From Comamonas sp. (GTDB lineage: Bacteria; Pseudomonadota; Gammaproteobacteria; Burkholderiales; Burkholderiaceae_C): DNA of 64,000 bases. Made by a program: the position numbers and the translations under genes. The notes under the pieces were generated by a model. It was given only the letters and a program-made list of their open reading frames with translations. It ran no database searches and was not told the origin of the DNA. The stretch covers positions 1 to 64,000 of the forward strand of contig JADMKK010000038.1 in the NCBI GenBank assembly GCA_015478895.1, read 5' to 3'. The stretch's first letter is position 1; each line of letters opens with the position of its first letter. Below are positions 19,648 to 31,093 of this stretch, piece after piece.

Positions 19648-20982
19648 ATGAAGCCAGTTATTGCCCTCGTCGGGCGGCCCAATGTGGGCAAATCGACCTT
19701 GTTTAACCGTCTGACAAAGACCCGTGACGCTATCGTTGCGGACTTTGCTGGTTTGACCCGCGACCGCCATTACGGCCATGGTCGCCAAGGTAAACATGAA
19801 TATATCGTGATTGATACGGGCGGTTTTGAGCCCGATGCTTCCAAGGGCATCTTTAAGGAGATGGCCAAGCAAACGCGTCAGGCAGTCGCTGAAGCGGATG
19901 TGGTGATGTTTGTGGTGGATGCCCGTGATGGCTTGTCTGCCCAGGATCACGACATCGGCAACTATCTGCGTCGTCTGGGTAAGCCTTGCTTACTGGTGGC
20001 CAATAAAGCCGAAGGCATGAAAGCTGGTGCACAACTGTCTGAGTTCTTTGAACTGGGTTTGGGTGAGGTGCACCCCGTTTCGGCGGCGCATGGCCAAGGC
20101 ATCAAAGACATCGTAGAACTTGCGCTGGCACCCTTGCTGTTGCAAGACTCCGCAGAAGAAACGATCGAAGATGTAGAAGCCCGTCCTGTGCGATTGGCGT
20201 TGGCCGGACGTCCGAATGCGGGCAAGTCGACACTGATCAACACTTGGCTGGGCGAAGAGCGTTTGGTGGCATTTGACATGCCCGGCACCACACGCGATGC
20301 CATCTCTGTGCCTTTTGAGCGCAATGGTCAGCAGTTTGAACTGATCGACACTGCAGGTTTGCGCCGCAGGGGCAAAGTTTTTGAAGCGATTGAGAAGTTC
20401 TCGGTCGTCAAGACTTTGCAGGCCATTGAAGACGCTAACGTTGTGGTCATTTTGATTGACGCTACTGAAGGTGTCACCGATCAAGATGCGCACATAGCGG
20501 GCTATGTCTTGGAAAGTGGACGCGCTGTAGTGTTGGCGATCAATAAATGGGATGCTGTGGACGACTACCAGCGTCAGCTGGTGGAGCGAGCAATCGAAAC
20601 ACGTCTAGGCTTCTTGAAGTTCGCAGCCTTGCACTACATCTCTGCTGTGAAACGCCAAGGCTTGGCACCACTTTGGGCATCCATCGTGCAAGCGCATAAG
20701 GCTGCAACCTGCAAGATGCCAACACCCGTGCTCACACGGGTACTGATGGAGGCCGTGCAGTATCAAACACCAAAGAAAGTGGGTGCTTATCGTCCGAAGC
20801 CGCGTTTTGCGCACCAAGGCGGTATGAACCCCCCAGTCGTTGTCGTCCACGGAAATTCGGTGGAACATATTACTGATGCCTATAAGCGTTTCTTAGAAGG
20901 CCGTATCCGTAAAGAATTTAATCTGGTAGGTACGCCCTTGAGGATTGAGTTCAAAACTTCCCACAATCCCTACGCCGACTGA
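19648..20982 (+). CDS. der: Ribosome-biogenesis GTPase Der (EngA)
   Basis: It has two tandem GTPase domains. The first P-loop is 'GRPNVGKST' near residue 8, the second 'GRPNAGKST' near residue 187; both have 'NKWD'/'NKAE'-type G4 motifs. A C-terminal KH-like domain ends the protein ('[15 protein letters not shown]'). ATG 19648 replaces the longer ORF start at 19600, which would extend into the bamB gene. It acts in 50S subunit assembly. It is followed by hfq after about 117 bases. Confidence 0.97.
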   Translation: MKPVIALVGRPNVGKSTLFNRLTKTRDAIVADFAGLTRDRHYGHGRQGKHEYIVIDTGGFEPDASKGIFKEMAKQTRQAVAEADVVMFVVDARDGLSAQDHDIGNYLRRLGKPCLLVANKAEGMKAGAQLSEFFELGLGEVHPVSAAHGQGIKDIVELALAPLLLQDSAEETIEDVEARPVRLALAGRPNAGKSTLINTWLGEERLVAFDMPGTTRDAISVPFERNGQQFELIDTAGLRRRGKVFEAIEKFSVVKTLQAIEDANVVVILIDATEGVTDQDAHIAGYVLESGRAVVLAINKWDAVDDYQRQLVERAIETRLGFLKFAALHYISAVKRQGLAPLWASIVQAHKAATCKMPTPVLTRVLMEAVQYQTPKKVGAYRPKPRFAHQGGMNPPVVVVHGNSVEHITDAYKRFLEGRIRKEFNLVGTPLRIEFKTSHNPYAD

Positions 20983-21099
20983 GGCGGGAAGCCATCACCA
21001 TAGCGCTGCAAGTGAGCGATTTCCTCAAGGAAGAAGGGCACTCAATGTGCTGTGGTAAGGTGTCGGTTTACAACAACATTTCCGAACACGGAGAATATC

Positions 21100-21354
21100 G
21101 TGAGCAATAAAGGCCAACTCCTGCAAGATCCTTTTCTGAACGCACTGCGTCGTGAGCACGTCCCGGTCTCCATTTATTTGGTGAACGGCATCAAGCTGCA
21201 AGGTCAGATTGAATCCTTCGACCAATACGTCGTGTTGCTGCGCAATACAGTCACACAAATGGTCTATAAGCACGCTATTTCCACCATCGTTCCTGGACGT
21301 CCGGTGAGCTTTAGCACCGCCGATAACAACGACAACGAGGCTACAGCCGCTTGA
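21100..21354 (+). CDS. hfq: RNA chaperone Hfq
   Basis: A hexameric Sm-like protein that pairs small RNAs with mRNAs. '[26 protein letters not shown]' is the Sm1 region (here quoted only in outline), and '[10 protein letters not shown]' is the Sm2 motif. The GTG start at 21100 follows 'cggagaatatc' and gives 84 residues, close to other betaproteobacterial Hfq proteins. The C-terminal tail is short. hflX follows, the usual partner. Confidence 0.97.
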   Translation: MSNKGQLLQDPFLNALRREHVPVSIYLVNGIKLQGQIESFDQYVVLLRNTVTQMVYKHAISTIVPGRPVSFSTADNNDNEATAA

Positions 21355-21409
21355 AACTGTTGATCTATCCCTTCCCTGTGCGTCTGTGCGGGGTGGGGGA
21401 GGTAGTGGC

Positions 21410-22618
21410 ATGAGCATGAACGCCACTTCTTCCCCTGACGCCACCCCGGTTGTGCTGGTAGGCGTTGATTTTGGTTTGCCACACTTCGACAGCGAGCTTG
21501 AAGAGTTAGGGCTGCTGGCGCAAACCGCTGGATTAAACCCCGTTGCACGTATTTCCTGCAAGCGCAAAGCGCCCGATGCCGCCTTGTTTATTGGCAGCGG
21601 TAAAGCGGATGAAATTCGCATGCTCGCGCAAATGCACGGAGCGCAAGAAATCCTGTTTGATCAGGCGCTAAGTCCTGCCCAACAGCGCAATCTTGAGCGC
21701 CATCTGGAGATGCCTGTCAATGACCGTACGTTGTTGATTTTAGAAATCTTTGCACAGCGTGCTCGCAGTCACGAAGGCAAGCTCCAGGTCGAGTTGGCGC
21801 GGTTGCAATACGTCAGCACGCGCTTGGTACGTCGCTGGACCCACTTGGAGCGCCAGATGGGCGGTATCGGTGGTCGTGGTGGTCCTGGCGAAAAGCAGAT
21901 TGAGCTGGATCGACGCATGATTGCCGAGGCCATCAAGCGCACTAAAGACAAGCTGCAAAAAGTCAAGAAGCAACGCCAAACCCAACGCCGTCAGCGCGAG
22001 CGCCGTGATGTTTTCAACATTTCGTTGGTAGGCTATACCAATGCCGGTAAATCTACGTTGTTCAATGCTTTGGTCAAAGCGCGTGCCTATGCTGCGGATC
22101 AGTTATTTGCTACGTTAGATACCACCACTCGGCAACTGTATTTGAGTGAAGCCAGTTTGTCGGTTTCGCTTTCCGATACGGTGGGTTTCATTCGAGATTT
22201 GCCGCACGGATTGGTGGCAGCCTTCCAAGCCACACTGCAAGAAGCCGTAGATGCAGATTTACTGCTGCACGTAGTGGATGCATCCAATGAAACCTTTCCC
22301 GAGCAGATGGATCAAGTACGCAAGGTACTAGGTGAAATCGATGCGCTCGGCATTGCCCAAGTCTTGGTATTCAATAAATTGGATGCTTTGTCTGCAGAGC
22401 GAATGCCTGCTGTGTTGCAAGATACGTATGACGTGGATGGCGTTGCTGTACCGCGTGTATTTGTTAGTGCTCGCACGGGTGCCGGTTTGCCTGAGTTACG
22501 GCAATTGCTTGCAGATGCTGCGTTGGCCTCACGCCAAAACCCCGCTGGTGGGGACTTGGACTTTGAGGGCGATATATACCAGCTTGAGCAAGCGCCACCT
22601 GAAAAACGGGACGATTGA
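21410..22618 (+). CDS. hflX: Ribosome-splitting GTPase HflX
   Basis: An N-terminal HflX domain ('KADEIRMLAQMHGAQEILFD') and a coiled linker ('RRMIAEAIKRTKDKLQKVKK') precede the GTPase domain, with P-loop 'GYTNAGKSTLFN', 'DTVGFIRDLPHGLV' and 'NKLD'. It rescues stalled ribosomes under heat stress in other bacteria. ATG 21410 is preferred because GGGGGAGG lies seven bases upstream. Confidence 0.95.
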   Translation: MSMNATSSPDATPVVLVGVDFGLPHFDSELEELGLLAQTAGLNPVARISCKRKAPDAALFIGSGKADEIRMLAQMHGAQEILFDQALSPAQQRNLERHLEMPVNDRTLLILEIFAQRARSHEGKLQVELARLQYVSTRLVRRWTHLERQMGGIGGRGGPGEKQIELDRRMIAEAIKRTKDKLQKVKKQRQTQRRQRERRDVFNISLVGYTNAGKSTLFNALVKARAYAADQLFATLDTTTRQLYLSEASLSVSLSDTVGFIRDLPHGLVAAFQATLQEAVDADLLLHVVDASNETFPEQMDQVRKVLGEIDALGIAQVLVFNKLDALSAERMPAVLQDTYDVDGVAVPRVFVSARTGAGLPELRQLLADAALASRQNPAGGDLDFEGDIYQLEQAPPEKRDD

Positions 22619-22689
22619 GCAGAAGTTGCCCAACCCAATTGGGCACAATGCACGATGGTTCATTGCTATTTCAATTTGAGACTTTTCGC

Positions 22690-24048
22690 ATGAATTTCCT
22701 GAATCGCGCCCCACGCTGGGCAGTGTTGCCAGAACGCTTGCGGGGAATGTTCAATCTGAATGATCCCCGCTGGGGCCGTGGTGAGGACAAAAATGCAGGG
22801 GAGGGCGAGCAGCGCCCGGATTCTGATCGTCCTGTGCCGCCGCCTTCTTCTAATCAACCCTCTCGTGGGCAAAATAACCAGTCCGGGCAACCTCCAGACC
22901 TGGATGAGTTATGGCGCGATCTCAATCGCAAGCTTTCAGGGTTGTTTGGTGGCAAGCCACCACAAGGTCCCCCTCGCGGTAACGGAGGGCCGCCACCCAG
23001 TATGAAAGGCACCGGAATTGGTGTTGGTGTCATCGCTGGTATTGCGGTACTGATTTGGCTGGGGACAGGCTTTTTTATCGTACAAGAAGGTCAGCAAGCA
23101 GTTATCACGCAATTTGGCAAATACCACTCAACGGTTGGCGCTGGCTTTAACTGGCGTTTGCCTTCGCCTGTGCAAAATCACGAGCTGGTTTACGTTTCGC
23201 AAATTCGTTCTGTGGACGTAGGCCGTGACAACGTCATCAAGAGCACTGGTTTGCGTGAGTCGGCCATGTTGACCGAAGACGAGAACATCGTTGAGATCAA
23301 ATTTGCCGTGCAATACCGTCTGAGTGACGCGCGTGCTTGGCTGTTCGAAAGCAAAAGCCCAGATCTCGCAGTCGTGCAAGCAGCAGAAACTGCTGTACGT
23401 GAAGTCGTCGGCAAGATGCGCATGGACACCGCACTGGCCGAAGAGCGTGACCAGATTGCTCCGCGTGTGCGCGATCTGATGCAGTCCATCTTGGATCGTT
23501 ACAAAGTTGGTGTTGAGGTGGTTGGCATCAATATGCAGCAAGGCGGTGTGCGCCCGCCAGAGCAAGTGCAGGCGGCATTTGACGACGTGCTTAAAGCAGG
23601 GCAAGAACGTGAGCGCGCAAAGAATGAAGCGCAAGCGTATGCCAATGACGTAGTGCCACGCGCCACAGGTGCTGCTGCTCGTTTGGCTGAGGAGGCGCAA
23701 GGTTATCGCGAACGGATTGCAGCGCAGGCTGAAGGTGATGCGCAGCGTTTTAGTGCCTTGCTGGTGGAATACAAAAAGGCTCCCCAAGTGACACGAGACC
23801 GTTTGCATACTGAAGCTATGCAAGAGGTCTACAGCAACGTGACCAAGGTGCTGGTGGATACGCGTCAAGGCTCGAACTTGCTGTATTTGCCACTGGATAA
23901 AATCATGCAAAGTGCAGGCGCAACTCAGCAAGCTGCACAAGATGCAGTATCCCGTGCGCAATCGCAAAACGGTGCGAACGTTGTCCCTGCTACCCCCGAT
24001 ACTCGTGTGCGTGATGCAAATCGCTCGCGAGATCGTGATTCCCGCTGA
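22690..24048 (+). CDS. hflK: HflK, subunit of the FtsH-regulating HflKC complex
   Basis: A membrane-anchored SPFH (band 7) protein. The N-terminal 110 residues are Gly/Pro/Asn-rich. One membrane segment follows ('GVIAGIAVLIWLGTGFFIV'), then the SPFH domain starting 'QEGQQAVITQFGKY', and a coiled-coil C-terminus. With HflC it forms a periplasmic cage around FtsH. ATG 22690 is chosen over the ORF start 22615, which overlaps hflX. hflC begins 11 bases after the stop. Confidence 0.95.
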   Translation: MNFLNRAPRWAVLPERLRGMFNLNDPRWGRGEDKNAGEGEQRPDSDRPVPPPSSNQPSRGQNNQSGQPPDLDELWRDLNRKLSGLFGGKPPQGPPRGNGGPPPSMKGTGIGVGVIAGIAVLIWLGTGFFIVQEGQQAVITQFGKYHSTVGAGFNWRLPSPVQNHELVYVSQIRSVDVGRDNVIKSTGLRESAMLTEDENIVEIKFAVQYRLSDARAWLFESKSPDLAVVQAAETAVREVVGKMRMDTALAEERDQIAPRVRDLMQSILDRYKVGVEVVGINMQQGGVRPPEQVQAAFDDVLKAGQERERAKNEAQAYANDVVPRATGAAARLAEEAQGYRERIAAQAEGDAQRFSALLVEYKKAPQVTRDRLHTEAMQEVYSNVTKVLVDTRQGSNLLYLPLDKIMQSAGATQQAAQDAVSRAQSQNGANVVPATPDTRVRDANRSRDRDSR

Positions 24049-24059
24049 GGAGATCTGTT

Positions 24060-24950
24060 GTGAACAGAGTTGGATTTATTGCCTCTAGCCTGCTGGTTGT
24101 GCTGGCCCTGTTGAGCTCGATGCTCTTCGTGGTGGATCAGCGCCAGTTTGGCGTGGTCTATGCCTTGGGTCAAATCAAGAGTGTCATCACTGAGCCCGGC
24201 TTGAATTTCAAGTTGCCCCCGCCATTTCAAAACGTGCGCTATATCGATAAGCGCCTGTTAACGTTGGACAGTACAGATACCGAGCCCATGCTGACTGCGG
24301 AAAAGCAGCGCGTAGTGATTGACTGGTATGTGCGCTGGCGCATTACGAATCCCTCGGAATACATTCGTAACGTGGGTCTGGATGAGAATGCCGGTGCCAT
24401 GCAACTCAATCGTGTGGTACGCAACGCTTTTCAAGAAGAAGTCAATAAGCGTACGGTTCGTGAATTACTTTCGACCAAGCGCGAGACGTTGATGGCCGAC
24501 GTAAAAGAGGAAGTCTTAAAGGCAGTCTCTGGCGGTAAGGCTTGGGGCATGGATGTGGTAGACGTGCGTATTACACGTGTCGATTACGCAGAAACCATCA
24601 CGGAATCTGTGTATCGCCGCATGGAAGCAGAACGCAAGCGTGTGGCCAATGAGCTGCGTTCGACCGGTGCTGCTGAAGGCGAAAAGATTCGTGCGGAAGC
24701 TGATCGCCAGCGCGAAATCACGATTGCCAATGCTTACCGCGATGCGCAAATCATCAAAGGTGAGGGCGACGCCCAAGCTGCTCGCATCTATGCGGAATCT
24801 TTTGGGCAAGATGCCCAATTCGCTAAGTTCTATCGCAGTCTGGAAGCTTACAAAGCTAGCTTTGCAAGTAAAAATGATGTGATGCTGGTGGATCCTGCAA
24901 GTTCTGACTTCTTCAAGACCTATCGTAGTAGCGGAAGCGGCAGCAACTAA
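24060..24950 (+). CDS. hflC: HflC, subunit of the FtsH-regulating HflKC complex
   Basis: N-terminal membrane helix ('IASSLLVVLALLSSMLFVV') followed by an SPFH domain ('DQRQFGVVYALGQIK') and a helical region rich in Arg/Glu/Ala ('RAEADRQREITIANAYRDAQ'). The GTG start at 24060 follows 'gaggagatctgtt'. 296 residues is standard. The small DUF2065 gene that I would expect after hflC in betaproteobacteria is not visible. Confidence 0.95.
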   Translation: MNRVGFIASSLLVVLALLSSMLFVVDQRQFGVVYALGQIKSVITEPGLNFKLPPPFQNVRYIDKRLLTLDSTDTEPMLTAEKQRVVIDWYVRWRITNPSEYIRNVGLDENAGAMQLNRVVRNAFQEEVNKRTVRELLSTKRETLMADVKEEVLKAVSGGKAWGMDVVDVRITRVDYAETITESVYRRMEAERKRVANELRSTGAAEGEKIRAEADRQREITIANAYRDAQIIKGEGDAQAARIYAESFGQDAQFAKFYRSLEAYKASFASKNDVMLVDPASSDFFKTYRSSGSGSN

Positions 24951-25279
24951 CAGCCCTTCGCTGTTCAGCGAAAGCCCTCAAGGCCAATCCAGGTTCCGAT
25001 GGAAACGCAAGTTTCTAGACGGCCTGCGTTGGCCTTTGTTCTTTGTGGAGCGCTTGTTTGCTTTTGATTTCCCCGTGTCATTGGTGAGCGGTTATGCACT
25101 GTGCTTATGGCCTTGTGCGCCGGTCAGACGCGCTGCGTGGACGTATCCTGTATCGCAGTCAGTCCAGACCTGCTGTGGTCGCAGAAATAACGTGTACCAA
25201 GTCTAGGCCTTAAGGCTTTGTGCGGTCTATTGCACGATAGCCGATAGAATTGCGTTTTTAACAGCCTCCCCTTTTTTCC
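24951..25279. other. Intergenic region of about 330 bases between hflC and hisZ
   Basis: No convincing ORF on either strand. 'aaggccaa' near 24980 and 'ttggccttt' near 25029 could pair across about 40 bases as a loose terminator of the hfl operon. The promoter of hisZ-purA should lie near the 3' end, but I cannot assign it. Confidence 0.5.
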
Positions 25280-26428
25280 ATGTCCGCTTGGGTCCTGCCG
25301 GATCACATTGCCGATGTTTTGCCTTCCGAGGCACGACACATCGAAGAACTGCGTCGAGGTTTGCTCGATACGGCACGCAGCTATGGGTATGAATTGGTCA
25401 TGCCCCCTCTCTTGGAGTATTTGGATTCTTTGCTTACCGGCACGGGTGAAGCACTGAATCTACAGACTTTCAAACTGGTAGATCAAATCTCAGGTCGCTC
25501 CATTGGTTTGCGTGCTGATACGACGCAGCAGGTAGCGCGCATTGACGCGCACCTGCTTAATCGTCAGGGCGTCACGCGCCTGTGCTATTGCGGTCCTGTG
25601 TTGCATGCAACGCCGGATCGCCCTCGGGCCACGCGGGAACCTTTGCAGTTCGGTGCCGAGATTTACGGGCACGCAGGGCTTGAAGCGGATGTGGAGGCGC
25701 TCAGCCTTGCTTTGGCGTGCGTTGAAGGTGCGGGGGTGATCAATCTCACGGTTGATCTGGCTGACGTTCGCATTGTTCGCAGCCTGCTGGCTGGGGTCAT
25801 GGTGGATGCCAGTGTGCTTCAAAAAGTGCATGCAGCGCTGGCGACCAAAGATGCAACCGAACTCGCTGACATCACCAAGAATTTTCCGCAGGCTTCGCGC
25901 GAAGGCTTGAGGGCGTTGCTGCAACTGTACGGTGATGTCACCGTGCTGGACGAAGCCGAAAAGGCTTTGGCACGCACGCCGGGTGCGCAGCACGTGCTGC
26001 AGAACTTGAAATGGTTTGCAGCACAGTTTTCACAGGCGAACGTCACGTTCGATCTGGCGGATCTGCGCGGCTACTCTTATTACAGCGGCACACGCTTTGC
26101 CGTTTACGCCCCGGGCGCTAGTGATGCACTGGTGCGCGGTGGCCGTTACGACGAAGTGGGTGCTGTTTTTGGACGCAATCGCCCTGCGGCGGGCTTTTCA
26201 CTGGACATCAAGCAGTTGGTGTCTGTGGTGCCAACGCGTCCGCTGCGAGCGGCCATCCGCGCTCCCTGGGGCAATGATGCACAGCTGAGTTTTGCTATTG
26301 CGCAGTTGCGCAGCCAAGGTGAAACCGTCGTCTGTGTATTGCCCGGGCATGAGAGCGAGGTGGACGAATTCCACTGCGACCGAGAACTGGCGCAATGCGC
26401 CGGTCAATGGGTCGTTCAAGCCGTTTAA
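25280..26428 (+). CDS. hisZ: ATP phosphoribosyltransferase regulatory subunit HisZ
   Basis: A catalytically inactive paralogue of histidyl-tRNA synthetase that, with a short HisG, forms the first enzyme of histidine synthesis. The class II core is recognisable ('[20 protein letters not shown]', 'FGAEIYG', '[10 protein letters not shown]'). 382 residues is normal. Its presence implies the short HisG form elsewhere in the genome. It lies 30 bases before purA, as in other betaproteobacteria. Confidence 0.95.
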   Translation: MSAWVLPDHIADVLPSEARHIEELRRGLLDTARSYGYELVMPPLLEYLDSLLTGTGEALNLQTFKLVDQISGRSIGLRADTTQQVARIDAHLLNRQGVTRLCYCGPVLHATPDRPRATREPLQFGAEIYGHAGLEADVEALSLALACVEGAGVINLTVDLADVRIVRSLLAGVMVDASVLQKVHAALATKDATELADITKNFPQASREGLRALLQLYGDVTVLDEAEKALARTPGAQHVLQNLKWFAAQFSQANVTFDLADLRGYSYYSGTRFAVYAPGASDALVRGGRYDEVGAVFGRNRPAAGFSLDIKQLVSVVPTRPLRAAIRAPWGNDAQLSFAIAQLRSQGETVVCVLPGHESEVDEFHCDRELAQCAGQWVVQAV

Positions 26429-27835
<1,407 letters not shown>

Positions 27836-27889
27836 GTGGCGTTGCCTCTATAAACACGCTCCTTCGCAAAATTACACAGGAATACGAAC

Positions 27890-28414
27890 ATGTTGACTGA
27901 AGACGGCAAGCACTTGTACGTGAGCTACGATGAATATCACGGCCTGATCGAAAAGCTGGCTTTGAAGATTCACCAGTCCGGCTGGGAATTTGACACCATC
28001 TTGTGCTTGGCCCGTGGTGGCTTGCGCCCCGGTGATATCTTGAGCCGCATTTTTGACAAGCCTTTGGCCATCATGTCCACGAGCTCTTACCGTGCGGAAG
28101 CCGGCAAGGTGCAAGGTCATCTGGACATCGGTCGTTTCATCGCTACGCCCAAGGGTGAAATCGCTGGCCGCGTGCTGCTGGTCGATGATCTGGCCGACAC
28201 TGGTGTGACGTTGAACGCCGTGGTCAAGCGCTTGAAGGAAAACTACGAGCCCATTACGGAGTTGCGTACTGCGGTGATCTGGACCAAGGGCGTCTCTTCG
28301 TTCAAATCGGATTACTCCGTTGAAGACCTGCCTACGAATCCTTGGATTCACCAACCTTTCGAAGGCTACGACAACCTGTCGCCCGTAAAGTTGATGGAGA
28401 AGTGGAAGCTGTAA
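27890..28414 (+). CDS. Purine-type phosphoribosyltransferase
   Basis: A type I phosphoribosyltransferase fold. The PRPP-binding loop is 'VLLVDDLADTGVT', and 'CLARGGLRPGDILSRIF' is the PPi loop. It most resembles xanthine/guanine or hypoxanthine phosphoribosyltransferases (Gpt/Hpt group) of 170-190 residues, and its position after purA supports a purine-salvage role. The precise base cannot be read from the sequence. A good terminator follows 19 bases after the stop. Confidence 0.8.
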   Translation: MLTEDGKHLYVSYDEYHGLIEKLALKIHQSGWEFDTILCLARGGLRPGDILSRIFDKPLAIMSTSSYRAEAGKVQGHLDIGRFIATPKGEIAGRVLLVDDLADTGVTLNAVVKRLKENYEPITELRTAVIWTKGVSSFKSDYSVEDLPTNPWIHQPFEGYDNLSPVKLMEKWKL

Positions 28415-28433
28415 TTGCAGCTATACCTCTGTA

Positions 28434-28463
28434 AAAAGGAGTCACTTGCGGACTCCTTTTTTT
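28434..28463 (+). terminator. Intrinsic terminator after the phosphoribosyltransferase gene
   Basis: Stem AAAAGGAGTC / GACTCCTTTT with loop ACTTGCG and a following T run (TTTTTTT in total). It ends the hisZ-purA unit. Confidence 0.92.
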
Positions 28464-28735
28464 ATGCGTATTAATCAAAAATAAGAGCAGCAAGCCGTTG
28501 TCAAGCAAAGATATCAGCAATGAAGCATTGCAAAGTTGAGTGTTTGTAAGGGCAAGGTGCTCCTCATTTTGATAGCTTGCAGCGCAAAGGTTTTGTTTGC
28601 CGCAGCATTTTGGATCTTGATTCCGATAGCACGGTGGATTAATGCGCGGATCTGCACCAACTTTTTCCCATGCACCCCATGCTTGAGCCTGCGATGAGGT
28701 AGTAATTGCAGCACGGCCACGTGCTGTTAAGTAAA

Positions 28736-28752
28736 TGCATCAAAGTGGTGCG
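28736..28752 (+). promoter_or_regulatory. NtrC-type enhancer site 1 upstream of glnA
   Basis: TGCATC-AAAGT-GGTGCG matches the known NtrC dyad TGCACC-N5-GGTGCA at 10 of 12 arm positions. Confidence 0.75.
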
Positions 28753-28758
28753 TGCTTA

Positions 28759-28775
28759 CGAACTAAAATGGTGCC
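28759..28775 (+). promoter_or_regulatory. NtrC-type enhancer site 2 upstream of glnA
   Basis: CGAACT-AAAAT-GGTGCC has a good right arm and a weaker left arm relative to TGCACC-N5-GGTGCA. Its centre lies 23 bases, about two helical turns, from site 1. Confidence 0.6.
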
Positions 28776-28807
28776 TTTAAAGCTGCCTCGCAGGAGGTGA
28801 CTTGATG

Positions 28808-28824
28808 TGCACCAAAATGGTGAG
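28808..28824 (+). promoter_or_regulatory. NtrC-type enhancer site 3 upstream of glnA
   Basis: TGCACC-AAAAT-GGTGAG is a near-perfect NtrC dyad. It is centred about 75 bases upstream of the -12/-24 element, a working distance for an enhancer. Confidence 0.85.
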
Positions 28825-28898
28825 TCATTTCATGGCCATGAAGCGGGTGCTTCATGAGCTTATGCTTACTTAAGTATGAAGCAAGGTGGTTGCCGAGC

Positions 28899-28914
28899 TG
28901 GCACGCAAACTGCT
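28899..28914 (+). promoter_or_regulatory. Sigma-54 (-24/-12) promoter of glnA
   Basis: TGGCACG-CAAA-CTGCT matches the consensus TGGCACG-N4-TTGCW with one mismatch and correct GG to GC spacing. Transcription should start near 28925, leaving a 36-base leader. Together with the NtrC sites this predicts glnA expression under nitrogen limitation. Confidence 0.88.
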
Positions 28915-28960
28915 TTGCTAAACGCGTACTTTCTATGAAGCGCTTTTCCAGGAGAACCTG

Positions 28961-30376
28961 ATGGCTAAGACCGTTGCAGATGTGATGAACCTAGTGAAGG
29001 AGAACGAGGTCAAGTTTATTGACTTCCGCTTCACTGATACCCGTGGCAAAGAGCAGCACGTGACCGTGCCTTTGTCGCACTTCGATGAGGACAAGTTCGC
29101 ATCGGGCCATGCATTTGACGGTTCATCCGTGGCTGGCTGGAAGGGTATCGAGGCATCGGACATGCTGCTGATGCCTGATCCCAACACTGCCAACATCGAC
29201 CCCTTCTTTGAAGAAACCACACTGATTTTGCAGTGCGATGTGATCGAGCCCGGTGATGGCAAAGCCTATGAGCGCGATCCACGTTCGGTGGCAAAGCGTG
29301 CAGAAGCCTACTTGAAGGCTTCCGGCTTGGGCGATACCGCATACTTCGGTCCAGAGCCAGAATTTTTCATCTTTGACGGCGTGCGCTGGGGCACTGAGCC
29401 CCACAATCCGCACTTCGAAATCGAAGAGTACGAAGCACCCTGGAACACCGGTACCAAGTTTGAAGGCGGTAACCGTGGCCACCGTCCACGTGTCAAGGGC
29501 GGCTACTTCCCCGTGCCTCCTGTCGACAGCACGCAAGACATGCGTGCTGAGATGTCCTTGATTCTCGAATCGCTGGGCATTCCGGTGGAAGTGTTCCACC
29601 ACGAAGTGGCTGGCGCTGGCCAAAACGAAATCGGTACACGCTTTTCTACCTTAGTAGAGCGCGCCGACTGGACACAGCTGCAAAAGTACGTGATCTGGAA
29701 CGTAGCGAACACTTATGGCAAGACTGCCACTTTCATGCCCAAGCCATACGCTGGCGACAACGGCTCGGGCATGCACGTGCACCAGTCGGTGTGGAAAGAC
29801 GGCAAGAACCTGTTCGCAGGCGACGGCTACGCCGGTCTGTCTGAGTTCGCGCTGTACTACATCGGCGGCATCATCAAGCATGCACGCGCGCTGAACGCTA
29901 TCACTAACCCCGGTACCAACTCATACAAGCGTCTGGTGCCCGGCTTTGAAGCGCCCGTAAAGCTGGCTTACTCGGCCAAAAACCGCTCGGCTTCGATCCG
30001 TATTCCTTACGTGAGCAATCCCAAGGGCCGCCGCGTGGAAGCACGTTTCCCCGATCCACTGATGAACCCCTACTTGGGCTTTGCTGCCTTGTTGATGGCT
30101 GGTTTGGATGGCGTGGAAAACAAAATCCATCCGGGCGAAGCTGCCACCAAGGATCTGTACCACCTGCCTCCAGAAGAAGACAAGTTGGTACCTACGGTCT
30201 GCCACAGCTTGGATCAAGCCCTGGAAGCTCTGGATGCTGACCGTGCTTTCCTGACCAAGGGCGGCGTATTCAGCGACAGCATGATCGACGCTTACATTGA
30301 ATTGAAGATGGGCGAGGTAACACGTTATCGCCAGGCAGTACACCCTGTCGAATTCGACATGTACTACTCGTTGTAA
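28961..30376 (+). CDS. glnA: Glutamine synthetase type I
   Basis: It makes glutamine from glutamate, ammonia and ATP, the main ammonia-assimilation step in the cytoplasm. '[17 protein letters not shown]', 'EPEFFIFD', '[10 protein letters not shown]' and '[17 protein letters not shown]' cover the metal, ATP and glutamate sites. '[10 protein letters not shown]' carries the tyrosine (residue 400 here) that adenylyltransferase GlnE modifies in this class, so post-translational control is expected. 471 residues is typical. A good AGGAG ribosome site precedes the ATG. Confidence 0.99.
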   Translation: MAKTVADVMNLVKENEVKFIDFRFTDTRGKEQHVTVPLSHFDEDKFASGHAFDGSSVAGWKGIEASDMLLMPDPNTANIDPFFEETTLILQCDVIEPGDGKAYERDPRSVAKRAEAYLKASGLGDTAYFGPEPEFFIFDGVRWGTEPHNPHFEIEEYEAPWNTGTKFEGGNRGHRPRVKGGYFPVPPVDSTQDMRAEMSLILESLGIPVEVFHHEVAGAGQNEIGTRFSTLVERADWTQLQKYVIWNVANTYGKTATFMPKPYAGDNGSGMHVHQSVWKDGKNLFAGDGYAGLSEFALYYIGGIIKHARALNAITNPGTNSYKRLVPGFEAPVKLAYSAKNRSASIRIPYVSNPKGRRVEARFPDPLMNPYLGFAALLMAGLDGVENKIHPGEAATKDLYHLPPEEDKLVPTVCHSLDQALEALDADRAFLTKGGVFSDSMIDAYIELKMGEVTRYRQAVHPVEFDMYYSL

Positions 30377-30384
30377 TGGCAATG

Positions 30385-30420
30385 ACCGAGGCTGCCCGGC
30401 GCTGCCTCGGTATTGTTTTT
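30385..30420 (+). terminator. First hairpin after glnA
   Basis: ACCGAGGC / GCCTCGGT with an 11-base GC-rich loop, followed by ATTGTTTTT. It starts eight bases after the glnA stop. Confidence 0.75.
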
Positions 30421-30428
30421 ACAAAGTC

Positions 30429-30455
30429 AAAGGCAGCCAGTAGGCTGCCTTTTTT
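30429..30455 (+). terminator. Second, canonical terminator after glnA
   Basis: Perfect AAAGGCAGCC-AGTA-GGCTGCCTTT followed by a T run. With the hairpin before it, this makes it likely that most glnA transcripts end here and that ntrBC is transcribed mainly from another promoter. Confidence 0.93.
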
Positions 30456-30580
30456 GCAGGGCGTGTTTTCCAAGCGTGGCTGCTATCAAGGACAGCAAGA
30501 AATTCGCATTGCACAATAGCGCAGTGCACTGAAATGCTGTGAGCTTCTCAGTGGTCCCCGTCTTGTAAGGAAACACCAGC

Positions 30581-31093
30581 ATGAGGCAAAAGATTTTGGC
30601 AGCGGTATGTGCAAGTGCTTGGCTGGTTGGTCAGCCGTGGGCCTTCGCGCAAGAACGTATCTACCGCTGTGGCAATGAATACACCAACAATCAGGCGCTT
30701 GCCAAGCAGCGCAATTGCCAGGTGATTGAGGGTGGTCATGTGACGGTCATACACAGCCAGTCCCCAGGTTTAACGGGGGGCAATACTGCTTCTGCTTCCA
30801 AGTCCGCACAGACTCCCAGCCCTAACCGGACAGTCAAGGTGGAAGCGGGCCAACAAAAGGCGCGTGACAGTGATGCGCGTTCCATCTTGCAAGCTGAGTT
30901 AACCAAAGCACAAGAAAGGCTGGGGGCCTTGCGGCTGGAATTTAATGAGGGCAACCCCACCAAGACGGCCTTGGAGTTGCGCAACCCTCAAGTTTTTAAT
31001 GAGCGCTTAGAACAATTAAAAGCCAGCATTACTCGGCAAGAAAGTGATGTAGCTGGTATTGAGCGTGAATTAGAGCGCCACCGTGGTGGCTGA
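30581..31093 (+). CDS. DUF4124-type exported protein
   Basis: A cleavable signal peptide ('AAVCASAWLVGQPWAFA') is followed by a short motif typical of DUF4124 ('IYRCGNEYTNNQ'), a Ser/Pro/Thr-rich linker, and a C-terminal coiled coil ('LQAELTKAQERLGALRLEF'). Function is unknown. It sits between glnA and ntrB, ending 13 bases before ntrB, so it is probably co-transcribed with ntrBC. AAGG lies nine bases before the start. Confidence 0.8.
   Translation: MRQKILAAVCASAWLVGQPWAFAQERIYRCGNEYTNNQALAKQRNCQVIEGGHVTVIHSQSPGLTGGNTASASKSAQTPSPNRTVKVEAGQQKARDSDARSILQAELTKAQERLGALRLEFNEGNPTKTALELRNPQVFNERLEQLKASITRQESDVAGIERELERHRGG

Larger units (their letters stand above)
28415..28960 (+). other. Intergenic region of 546 bases carrying the glnA control region
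   Basis: After the terminator at 28434-28463 there is about 270 bases with no ORF I would support; 'gatagcttgcagc' near 28568 resembles the left end of the dispersed repeat. From 28736 on, the region holds three NtrC-type sites and a sigma-54 promoter, listed separately. 'atgaag-cgggtg-cttcat' at about 28837-28854 is a small hairpin or palindrome between the sites and the promoter. Confidence 0.8.

Noticed and set aside
24951-25279. DUF2065 gene expected between hflC and hisZ
   Set aside because: No frame gives its short two-helix hydrophobic sequence, so none was annotated.
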